From assembly GCA_021845325.1 (NCBI GenBank), contig JAKBRR010000106.1, positions 1 to 6,343 of the forward strand: a stretch of DNA of 6,343 nucleotides. Direction: 5' to 3'. The notes beneath the pieces are model-generated. The model did not search any database, was not told where the DNA came from, and saw only the letters and a list, made by a program, of their open reading frames with translations. Position numbers and translations under genes: made by a program. Of the stretch, positions 1-5,841 are shown piece after piece. The stretch is from Thermoplasmata archaeon (GTDB taxonomy: Archaea > Thermoplasmatota > Thermoplasmata > Thermoplasmatales > Thermoplasmataceae). Within the stretch, counting starts at the first letter, position 1; each line of letters opens with the position of its first letter.

Positions 1-707
1 ATATAAATCCCTCTGTAATTATGCTTGGGCAATCTTTTTTTGTAAAGCCATTTGATATGAAGAGAATTAGAGAAATTGGTGATGCGTGCAATGCACGAAT
101 AATCTATGACGGTTCCCATGTAATGGGTTTGATAGCAGGCAAACAGTTTCAGCCGGACGCTCTTAAGTATTCTGACATTCTTCTCGGTTCTACCCACAAG
201 ACCTTCTTCGGTCCTCAGGGAGGAATCGCCCTGACAAACGATGAGGAACTGAGCAGTAGAATGTCATTCAACACAGTGTGGAAAACAATGGATAATTACC
301 ATTTAAACAGGATTGCGGCTCTTGGTGTAGCTGCTGAAGAAATGCTGCAGTATGGGGATGAATATGCGTCTCAGGTATGCAAAAATTCCAGGCAACTTGG
401 AAAGGCTCTGGAGGACCACGGAATAAAAGTAAAATATTCTCCATGGTATTCCTACTCACACCAGGTACATCTTTCCACTGAAAACGAGGGCAGATTTGGA
501 AATTTCCATAAAATCAGCGAAAAACTTGAAGAGAATGGAATCATAACGGATAGGGAAGGGCGAATCGGAACCGCCGAGATAACAAGGATGGGCTATAATG
601 ATATGGGTAATATTGCATCCTTAATCGAAGAATCTCTATTGGGTAAAGATGTAAAGAATAATGTAAAAGAATTGAGAAAAAGTTTGAAAATGAGATATTG
701 CAGGTGA
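1..707 (+). CDS. glyA: Serine hydroxymethyltransferase, C-terminal part (5' end outside window)
   Basis: This PLP enzyme interconverts serine and glycine while moving a one-carbon unit to or from a pterin cofactor in the cytoplasm. The frame is open from base 3, reading I-N-P-S-V-I before the first ATG at 21, so that ATG is internal and the N-terminal part of the enzyme lies off the left edge. Counting from that Met, Asp30 and His33 in YDGSHVMGL match the residues that bind the PLP ring. Lys60 in STHKTFFGPQGG matches the Schiff-base lysine, with the usual spacing of about 30 from the Asp. Arg189 in EITRMGY fits the substrate-carboxylate arginine. The GSTHKTFFGPQGG wording is that of archaeal (Sulfolobus/Thermoplasma-type) SHMT. 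The frame is intact to its TGA, which lies inside the ribosome binding site of the next gene, so the two genes are probably co-transcribed. The family assignment is firm. Confidence 0.95.
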   Translation, partial: INPSVIMLGQSFFVKPFDMKRIREIGDACNARIIYDGSHVMGLIAGKQFQPDALKYSDILLGSTHKTFFGPQGGIALTNDEELSSRMSFNTVWKTMDNYHLNRIAALGVAAEEMLQYGDEYASQVCKNSRQLGKALEDHGIKVKYSPWYSYSHQVHLSTENEGRFGNFHKISEKLEENGIITDREGRIGTAEITRMGYNDMGNIASLIEESLLGKDVKNNVKELRKSLKMRYCR

Positions 708-708
708 T
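703..708 (+). promoter_or_regulatory. Shine-Dalgarno site GGTGAT for the CBS-domain gene
   Basis: GGTGAT matches the anti-Shine-Dalgarno end of archaeal 16S rRNA and ends four bases before the ATG at 713. The glyA stop codon TGA (705-707) lies inside it, so ribosomes ending on glyA sit on the start site of the next gene. This supports ATG 713 as the true start and suggests translational coupling. Confidence 0.75.
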
Positions 709-712
709 ATAA

Positions 713-1816
713 ATGAAAACAGTGAATGATATAATGACGCAGAATCCAGTAAGTGTAGAAGAAGGTATGACAATAATGAATGTTATTTCAAAACTGAAAG
801 ATAACAGAATAAGCCAGGTTCCAGTTGTTTCAGGGAAAAGGTACGTTGGTATGCTGGGATATCGTGAAATTTTAAGGAGAAAAAGTATCAGCATAAATGC
901 CAGAGTTGGAAATATGGCAGTGACTTCATCAACTTTATCGCCATCTGATTCTATTGAAACCGCATTGAGAAAATTAAAGCAAAGCGGCGATAACGCCATA
1001 CCAGTTGTAGAGAAAGATCATCTTGTAGGGATAGTTTCCAGGTCAGATATCCTGAAAAATATCGAGGAATTCAGTGGTATGGAAAACATGAAAATCATGG
1101 ATATAATAATTGAAGATCCATTTCTGGTTAAGGAATCTGAAGATGCAGAAAAGGCATTGGAAATAATGCGGTCGCAGGATTCAAGCGAGTTACCAGTTGT
1201 TGATGATCTGGGTAGAATTACTGGAATAATAAGATTCAATGAAATATCAGATATAGATTACAGAGGAGAATTTGCAAAGCTCAGATTTGGGCAGCTCTCA
1301 TCTGGAGATATGGAAAAGGGAATAATATGCGGGTCTATTAAAGAAAATCCAGTCTATGCACTGGAATCAGAAAATATACTGGATACCAGAGACACACTTA
1401 TAGAATCCAAACTTCATAGCCTGCCAGTATGCACAAAGGATCTCAGGGTCATAGGAATAATAACTATTGATGACATTCTCAATACAATCCCTGCGGAAAA
1501 ATCTGATGATGGAATAATGCTTAATATTTCCGGGCTGGGAACAGGAGATTCAGATTTATACGATATTATATACTTTTTAACAGATAAATTCACTCAAAGG
1601 GTTACAAAAGTAGCTGGCCTGAACAATGGGACTTTGAATATTCACGTGATGAAGCATCACTCACAGGGAAGAACAAAATATTCAATAAGGACCAGATTTG
1701 CTGCAAAGAGAACGAATATGACAATCAGCGATCACGATTGGAACTTTGGAAAGTGTCTGTCACGTATCTTTGAGACATATGAAAAGAGATTGAAAAAAGA
1801 CATGAATAAGGATTGA
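713..1816 (+). CDS. Four-CBS-domain protein with C-terminal HPF/RaiA-like domain, putative ribosome-hibernation factor
   Basis: This is a soluble protein of 367 residues with no signal peptide or membrane segment. Four CBS motifs are visible, at about residues 4-57, 65-118, 127-182 and 203-259. Each has the pattern of a helix, then (I/L)PV(V/C), then a V/I-G-I/M strand and a D/E-IL helix. CBS pairs commonly bind AMP, ATP or related nucleotides. Residues about 266-367 are not CBS. They open with a strand (IMLNISG), continue with a helix (DLYDIIYFLTDKF), then three strands including GRTKYSIRTRFAAK, and end with a helix after DHDWNF that closes in YEKRLKKDM. That is the order and wording of the S30EA/HPF/RaiA ribosome-binding fold, whose last helix ends in a KLERQLRK-like sequence. 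I infer an energy-sensing ribosome-associated factor. The CBS call is strong; the HPF call rests on eye alignment. It is the second gene of the glyA operon, five bases after glyA. Confidence 0.85.
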   Translation: MKTVNDIMTQNPVSVEEGMTIMNVISKLKDNRISQVPVVSGKRYVGMLGYREILRRKSISINARVGNMAVTSSTLSPSDSIETALRKLKQSGDNAIPVVEKDHLVGIVSRSDILKNIEEFSGMENMKIMDIIIEDPFLVKESEDAEKALEIMRSQDSSELPVVDDLGRITGIIRFNEISDIDYRGEFAKLRFGQLSSGDMEKGIICGSIKENPVYALESENILDTRDTLIESKLHSLPVCTKDLRVIGIITIDDILNTIPAEKSDDGIMLNISGLGTGDSDLYDIIYFLTDKFTQRVTKVAGLNNGTLNIHVMKHHSQGRTKYSIRTRFAAKRTNMTISDHDWNFGKCLSRIFETYEKRLKKDMNKD

Positions 1817-1830
1817 ATACCAAACCAAAA

Positions 1831-1835
1831 TTTTT
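1831..1835 (+). terminator. Possible oligo-T terminator after the glyA-CBS operon
   Basis: A run of five T, directly preceded by four A, lies 15 bases past the stop codon of the CBS gene. Archaeal RNA polymerase can terminate on such runs without a hairpin. The run is short, so this is weak. Confidence 0.25.
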
Positions 1836-1903
1836 GTAAATCTTGACAAAGACAGCACTGCGCTTAGTAGGAGTTGGGTTCAGATGTGCTCTAGTGTTTA
1901 TAG

Positions 1904-1912
1904 TTTATATTA
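1904..1912 (+). promoter_or_regulatory. Candidate TATA box TTTATATTA
   Basis: This A/T-only octamer-like element is centred about 26-27 bases ahead of the ATG at 1935, the spacing expected for a leaderless archaeal transcript beginning at that ATG. AT-rich intergenic DNA gives such matches by chance, so support is modest. Confidence 0.3.
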
Positions 1913-1934
1913 AGATCTCTCTAAACACGAAATA

Positions 1935-2066
1935 ATGGTGTATTTCATACATGTTTTCCTTGTGCATAATGCTGAGATGTTCAAAGGAGAGGCCAATGAT
2001 AAGTGTGGAGTGTTAAAATCAACTCACTTAGGCCAGTTAAATCTTTTTCATTCAGAGAGGATATAA
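1935..2066 (+). CDS. Small hypothetical leaderless reading frame (43 residues)
   Basis: The frame runs from ATG 1935 to TAA 2064-2066 and encodes 43 residues. It begins with a hydrophobic stretch (MVYFIHVFLVH) followed by a polar part with one Cys and several Lys and Glu residues. I recognise no family. Its only support is the TATA-like element placed at leaderless distance from the ATG; there is no Shine-Dalgarno site. Chance frames of this length are common, so it should be read as a candidate small protein or a fragment, not an established gene. Confidence 0.2.
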   Translation: MVYFIHVFLVHNAEMFKGEANDKCGVLKSTHLGQLNLFHSERI

Positions 2067-2204
2067 TAGAATCAATTTAACAGAAAGGTCTGTTCTCCAA
2101 ACTCTTATACATGAGGGCCAATAGTAATCAGAAGTTCTTCATCATTCTTAATAAGTCAATATGAGGGTATCAAGAATTAATTCTTTGGGTGGCACAGGAA
2201 TTTC

Positions 2205-2223
2205 GATAAAATAAATAATTATA
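2205..2223 (-). terminator. Possible T-rich terminator of the regulator gene
   Basis: On the minus strand the DNA 33-50 bases past the regulator stop codon reads as alternating T-rich blocks (TTATTTATTTTAT). That is compatible with archaeal oligo-T termination. No hairpin accompanies it and no uninterrupted run exceeds four T, so confidence is low. Confidence 0.25.
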
Positions 2224-2255
2224 CATGGTATGACAATCAGTAGAGGCGCTTAATC

Positions 2256-3278
2256 CTAATGAGAATTAATCATATCGATGATTGGTTTCTTATTAAAATG
2301 TGTTCTAGGTTGCCAAACTGAAAGCATTATATTTTCAGGGTTTAAGTGTTCCTTAACGCTGGTTTGATAGTTCAAGAAGTCTACGTAATCTCTACTCCAG
2401 TTGAGAGTATAAATAACATTGCCAAAGCTCATCCGGGTGCTCAGCAGCCTCTCACGAAACAGTGGAAGAGATTTCAGATGCTTCAACAGATCATCCTTTT
2501 GATCCTCTTCCACAAGAAATCCAGACTGAAATAGCGAAATATTGCAGATTATGGGGTAAGATACACTGTATTCTATTTTAAAAAAACCAGAATGGGCTAT
2601 AAATTCATATTCTCTGTACACAATATTTCGTTTAAGACCAATTCTAAGTGCAAGCTCGTTTAATGGTAGGAGTGGATATTTCACCATACCAGTGATAACC
2701 GATCTTGTGGTACTCTTAATATTGATTCCTCCTTCACCTGTGTTATATTCTGACTCAGTGTTTCTAGGGTTGAAGAGATAATTTTTTACTCTGTAGAATT
2801 CACGTATGGACGGAGAAACAGAAACAATATTTTTGATCGCTCTTTCTAGCTGATCCTCGGTTTTGTGCATTACGTTCACTGAAATTGTGGGATGTAAACC
2901 AAGTGGACCCAATCCAAGACCTCTTTGAACCAGTTCAATTCCATCAATTTTCAATATTTTTTGAAATTGGGTTTGATTCAGGTATAAATCATCCATAAAC
3001 AAAACAGAAGTAGTAGAATACGAGAAAAGAGACGGATCTATTATAAATCTAGGGATCATGGAACCAACAACCTTTTGATAATGCTGGAAAACTGAATTCC
3101 TGGAAGGGGTTTTAGAAGACGCCTTTTCTATCATGGGTGTTTTTTGATTGCTGGAAATTGTCTGATAAAGCCAGTAGGCGGTAGGGCGTCGTAAATTTTC
3201 GTAAGCTAATTTCATATGAGCATAGTCAGATGGCCACTGTAATCGCCTTATTATGTCTATAATCAGAGAATCATCCAC
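2256..3278 (-). CDS. Putative transcription regulator: two fused HTH plus Lrp/AsnC-like sensor units
   Basis: I do not recognise this 340-residue protein as a named family. It is soluble, with no signal peptide or membrane segment. Residues about 205-237 (PLNELALRIGLKRNIVYREYEFIAHSGFF) are a good winged helix-turn-helix of the Lrp/AsnC type. Residues about 4-41 look like a weaker first HTH with its recognition helix near RRPTAYWLYQTI. A polar linker rich in Ser, Lys and Thr (42-62) follows. Each HTH is followed by about 95 residues of alternating strands and helices (72-169 and 235-330). The two align by eye: a strand, a helix starting LNQTQFQKILK or VEEDQKDDLLKHLK, a Leu/Arg-rich strand, a second strand (ISVNVMHKTEDQ or VIYTLNWSRDY) and a second helix. 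This suggests a duplicated DNA-binding plus ligand-sensing unit acting as an intramolecular dimer. The start is GTG at 3278, chosen because a TATA element lies about 25 bases upstream; the next in-frame ATG is codon 22. The TAG stop is at 2256. Confidence 0.6.
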   Translation of the reverse strand: MDDSLIIDIIRRLQWPSDYAHMKLAYENLRRPTAYWLYQTISSNQKTPMIEKASSKTPSRNSVFQHYQKVVGSMIPRFIIDPSLFSYSTTSVLFMDDLYLNQTQFQKILKIDGIELVQRGLGLGPLGLHPTISVNVMHKTEDQLERAIKNIVSVSPSIREFYRVKNYLFNPRNTESEYNTGEGGINIKSTTRSVITGMVKYPLLPLNELALRIGLKRNIVYREYEFIAHSGFFKIEYSVSYPIICNISLFQSGFLVEEDQKDDLLKHLKSLPLFRERLLSTRMSFGNVIYTLNWSRDYVDFLNYQTSVKEHLNPENIMLSVWQPRTHFNKKPIIDMINSH

Positions 3279-3290
3279 GGTTTATCCATG

Positions 3291-3309
3291 TATATATTTC
3301 TATTATAGG
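3291..3309 (-). promoter_or_regulatory. TATA-box region of the regulator gene
   Basis: On the minus strand this reads CCTATAATAGAAATATATA. The TATAATA part is centred about 25-27 bases before GTG 3278, which fits a leaderless or near-leaderless transcript starting at that GTG. The second AT block (AAATATATA) is too close to the GTG and would place the start inside the gene. No Shine-Dalgarno site is seen ahead of the GTG. Confidence 0.5.
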
Positions 3310-3387
3310 TTGCGCCATGTATTCCTGCAGAATGCATAATATCCAGTTTCAAAGTATAGAAACGATTTCATCATTACCCAACAGACG

Positions 3388-3400
3388 CCAGATTATCTGG
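3388..3400. promoter_or_regulatory. Perfect palindrome CCAGATTATCTGG, possible operator or stem
   Basis: Two 6-base arms (CCAGAT and ATCTGG) flank a single central T. The site lies 26 bases past the surface-protein stop codon and about 80 bases upstream of the regulator TATA region. On the minus strand no T run follows it, so it is a poor intrinsic terminator. It could be a binding site for a dimeric regulator or an mRNA 3' stem. Confidence 0.35.
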
Positions 3401-3425
3401 GTTTTAGAGGGTTAGGAGAAACCGC

Positions 3426-5762
3426 TCATCTTCTCTTTTTTATTATCATGCCTGCGGTTCCTCCGATTGCAGCTATCATTCCTCCTATAGCGCCATATTC
3501 CTCTAATGGCGATATTGTAAAGCTTGAGGTTTTAGAGTTTGTCGTATTTGTATAGGTTATTGCAATGTTCAAATAGGTACCAATAACCTTTGCATTACCT
3601 GAAGAAGTGCTTAAATTGTATCCAGAAACTTGTCCAACAGTGTAGGTGTAGGTACCGTTTATTTCAGAAAAAGTGATTGTGGACGATGTAGATGACTCTT
3701 TGCTGCCATTTAAAGTCACAAACCAACTCGTTCCTGAAGGAAGTCCTGATTCAGTGAAGGTTACTGAATATAGTTTGGAAAACGTTACTGTCGTGGACAT
3801 TGAAGCACCTTTAACAGATATTGATCCAGACGCACTAGCTGCAGAATAACCTGACACACTACCAACGGTGTAAGAATATGTTCCATTAGGAGCCGTGAAT
3901 GAAATTGTAGATGTAGTAGAAGATTCTTTTGTTCCGTTGAATGTAATTGACCAACTCGTTCCTGAAGGCAGCCCTGACTCGGTGAAGGTTACTGAATATA
4001 GTTTGGAAAACGTTACTGTCGTGGACATTGAAGCACCTTTAACAGATATTGATCCAGACGCACTAGCTGCAGAATAACCTGACACACTACCAACGGTGTA
4101 AGAATATGTTCCATTAGGAGCCGTGAATGAAATTGTAGATGTAGTAGAAGATTCTTTTGTTCCGTTGAATGTAATTGACCAACTCGTTCCTGAAGGAAGT
4201 CCTGATTCAGTGAATATCACATCGTATTTCGTGGTCTGTGTTTTTACAGTTGTTGGTATATTTGTTGAGGTTAAATTCATATTTAGATTTACAGTTGTAT
4301 TTTGCAGTTGAACTCCAACGTATATACCAGAAAGTGTGTCAACATACAATTTAATGGCTGACCCTGAAGAGTTAAAATGAAGTTCATCTACAGTAAATGT
4401 TCCCATGGAAGTTGTATAGGTCATTTCTTTGGTGACATTTTGAGAGAATGAAGCGTTGTTTAATTGTGCAAAGATACTTGGATTAAGGGCAAATGGGGCA
4501 TTGGTCCAGGAAACATTACTGTAGGAATTTTTTACTGGACCGGTAATATTTCCTCTCGCTTCTAATATATGGATAGTTTGTGAAGTATCATTTACACTGA
4601 GAATCTTGTAATACACATAGCCGTTAAGCGTTTTGGAATTATTAGTTTCTGATACGCTGTAGTTAGAATAAGCACCTGAAAATGCCCAAATAGGCGGGAT
4701 GTTAGATTTGGATGGGAAAAAAGATATTGAAATATTCACAGAAGAACCATCTACATGAACAGTGCCGTTTGAGGGCGACGCATAATACCCCGCAGGAGAT
4801 TCAATTATGTAAGGATAAGAGCCATTCTGAATTAAAAATGAGATTACTGATGAGTGTGATGACTGTATGCTACTGTTCAAATTCACTGACCAGGATGTTT
4901 CAAATGAGAGGCCTGTCTCTGTGAAATTCAAAGCATAATATCCATTAGACTTGGTAGAAAAAGTTACTGCAATTGATACGTTTTTTCCTGATATTTGGGT
5001 AGATCCATTTAAAGGCTGAGCATAGTATCCAGATACTAGCGTACAGAATGTGTAGTACCATGTTCCATTAATCTCCGGCAATGAATAATTTAAGGTGTCT
5101 GTTGCATAAGCAGTAAGATACATTCCATTATTTTTCATAGTTGTGTTTGCGATTTTTATTCCCCAAATACTGGTTTGATTGCGTCCCATTGGTAGACCAG
5201 ACTCCGTGAAATTAATGTAATACAGCTTACTAAACGAGACATTAATATTTACGGAAGACCCATTTACCGTTATCTGTCCTTCCCCATAATCTACAGGTTC
5301 AAAAACCTGAAGGTTATACTTTCCCAAATAGGCTCTGTATTCATTAGAAAGCATCGTGCATGCTCTTACGTTAATAGAATAATTTCCATCTGGCACAGAA
5401 AAGCTTGTCACACTATGACTTGTATAGCTATTTTTTAAAATGCTTCCATTTGAGGAATCAAATGTGGTAAACCAGAATGTGCCAGAAGGAAGACCACTTT
5501 CAGTCAAACTTACAGTATAATTATTTTCAAGTAGAGGGGTTAAAATCGTGTTCTGTGGTGCACTTAATGTTGAAAATCCTGTGCTTGAAGCTCCGGATGG
5601 CGTTGTATGAGTGCTAGACGCAACAGGAACAAAAAATACAAGAAGAATTGAAACTACAATTAAACTTAAGAGGAATTCCTTCAGGAAAAAACCTCTGTGG
5701 TTTTTCTCATTTTTCCTACCCTTATGGTTCATGTTCTTTACCATTTTGTTTCTGTTTTCCAT
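3426..5762 (-). CDS. Secreted, repeat-rich, C-terminally anchored surface protein
   Basis: This protein has 778 residues. A Lys/Arg/Asn-rich N-terminus (1-24) is followed by a hydrophobic segment (30-48) and VASS, a likely signal-peptide cleavage region near residues 48-50. The mature part holds six beta-rich repeats of about 76-95 residues, starting near residues 82, 182, 276, 513, 589 and 665. Each opens with FTESGLPSGTSW or a variant and contains NGTYSYTV followed by SGY, an Ig/PEGA-like pattern. Residues about 353-512 are a different, non-repeat beta-rich domain. Residues 757-774 form a Gly/Ala/Ile membrane helix followed by KKRR, so the protein is anchored with the bulk outside. I count about 35 N-X-S/T sequons, which suggests heavy N-glycosylation. 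Only two cysteines exist (135 and 240). No protease or other catalytic motif is seen. The repeats recall secreted proteins of acidophilic Thermoplasmata; an adhesion or cell-coat role is inference. The ATG at 5762 is supported by a TATA box 25 bases upstream. Confidence 0.85.
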   Translation of the reverse strand: MENRNKMVKNMNHKGRKNEKNHRGFFLKEFLLSLIVVSILLVFFVPVASSTHTTPSGASSTGFSTLSAPQNTILTPLLENNYTVSLTESGLPSGTFWFTTFDSSNGSILKNSYTSHSVTSFSVPDGNYSINVRACTMLSNEYRAYLGKYNLQVFEPVDYGEGQITVNGSSVNINVSFSKLYYINFTESGLPMGRNQTSIWGIKIANTTMKNNGMYLTAYATDTLNYSLPEINGTWYYTFCTLVSGYYAQPLNGSTQISGKNVSIAVTFSTKSNGYYALNFTETGLSFETSWSVNLNSSIQSSHSSVISFLIQNGSYPYIIESPAGYYASPSNGTVHVDGSSVNISISFFPSKSNIPPIWAFSGAYSNYSVSETNNSKTLNGYVYYKILSVNDTSQTIHILEARGNITGPVKNSYSNVSWTNAPFALNPSIFAQLNNASFSQNVTKEMTYTTSMGTFTVDELHFNSSGSAIKLYVDTLSGIYVGVQLQNTTVNLNMNLTSTNIPTTVKTQTTKYDVIFTESGLPSGTSWSITFNGTKESSTTSTISFTAPNGTYSYTVGSVSGYSAASASGSISVKGASMSTTVTFSKLYSVTFTESGLPSGTSWSITFNGTKESSTTSTISFTAPNGTYSYTVGSVSGYSAASASGSISVKGASMSTTVTFSKLYSVTFTESGLPSGTSWFVTLNGSKESSTSSTITFSEINGTYTYTVGQVSGYNLSTSSGNAKVIGTYLNIAITYTNTTNSKTSSFTISPLEEYGAIGGMIAAIGGTAGMIIKKRR
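3754..3968 (-). repeat. Direct repeat copy A (215 bp, period 228 bp)
   Basis: This copy is identical base for base to 3982-4196, exactly 228 bases away. The period equals 76 codons, so gain or loss of a unit keeps the frame. On the minus strand it covers nearly all of protein repeat 5, plus the junction into repeat 6. The 13 bases just beyond it differ from copy B at four positions. Confidence 0.95.
3982..4196 (-). repeat. Direct repeat copy B (215 bp, period 228 bp)
   Basis: This is the partner of 3754-3968 with no mismatch over 215 bases. It encodes most of protein repeat 4 and the start of repeat 5. Perfect identity including third codon positions indicates a recent duplication or gene conversion. 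The other repeats of the same protein have diverged strongly. Confidence 0.95.
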
Positions 5763-5781
5763 GTAATTTTAAAGATTGTTC

Positions 5782-5792
5782 TTATATTTAAA
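5782..5792 (-). promoter_or_regulatory. TATA box of the surface-protein gene
   Basis: On the minus strand this reads TTTAAATATAA and is centred 25 bases before the ATG at 5762. That spacing puts transcription start at or next to the ATG, giving a leaderless mRNA; no Shine-Dalgarno site is present. It supports the first Met over the in-frame Met codons 7 and 11. Confidence 0.7.
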
Positions 5793-5841
5793 TCTAAGCT
5801 CCAGAATATGAGCAAACATTTGCATAGGAATTAGATTTAAA
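5787..5841. promoter_or_regulatory. Inverted repeat and central palindrome upstream of the surface-protein promoter
   Basis: TTTAAATCTAA (5787-5797) and TTAGATTTAAA (5831-5841) are perfect 11-base inverted copies 33 bases apart. The first arm overlaps the TATA box. Between them lies GCAAACATTTGC (5812-5823), with 5-base arms around two bases. The arrangement could be an operator for a dimeric or tetrameric regulator, but AT-rich DNA yields such matches easily. Confidence 0.35.

Larger units (their letters stand above)
1817..2255. other. Convergent intergenic region without a convincing gene
   Basis: This 439-base gap lies between the 3' ends of the CBS gene (plus) and the regulator (minus), which is long for a compact archaeal genome. 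I checked both strands. The plus strand has only the small candidate frame at 1935-2066. The minus strand has protein-like open stretches broken by stops, the clearest being 31 codons over 1981-2076, with no start and no recognisable family. A 6-bp stem with a 4-base loop (AACAGA-AAGG-TCTGTT) lies at 2079-2094. The 9-mer TTATACATG occurs near 2106 and again near 2219. A decayed gene is possible but not shown. Confidence 0.5.

Noticed and set aside
541..999. A 152-codon open frame on the minus strand with hydrophobic stretches
   Set aside because: It runs antisense across the end of glyA and the start of the CBS gene, both of which are strongly supported. Its hydrophobic look comes from reading A-rich coding DNA in reverse.
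2346..2534. A 62-codon plus-strand frame
   Set aside because: It lies fully antisense to the regulator gene, which is continuous and has a matching promoter. No independent support was seen.
2256..3278. Siroheme decarboxylase (fused AhbA/AhbB or NirD-NirL), which also has an Lrp-like double architecture of similar length
   Set aside because: The histidine/arginine-rich active-site wording typical of that family is not visible, and no heme-synthesis gene is nearby.
3754..4196. CRISPR or mobile-element repeat
   Set aside because: There are only two copies, with a 228-base period that is a whole number of codons inside one long intact reading frame. The repeat is a protein module, not an array.
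3895..4311. Two plus-strand frames (3895-4077 and 4123-4311) that begin with the same protein sequence
   Set aside because: They are antisense shadows of the two identical 228-base repeat units in the surface-protein gene.
3426..5762. Thermopsin-type secreted protease
   Set aside because: The repeats resemble those on some secreted archaeal proteins, but I find no protease domain or catalytic motif. The non-repeat domain is only about 160 residues.
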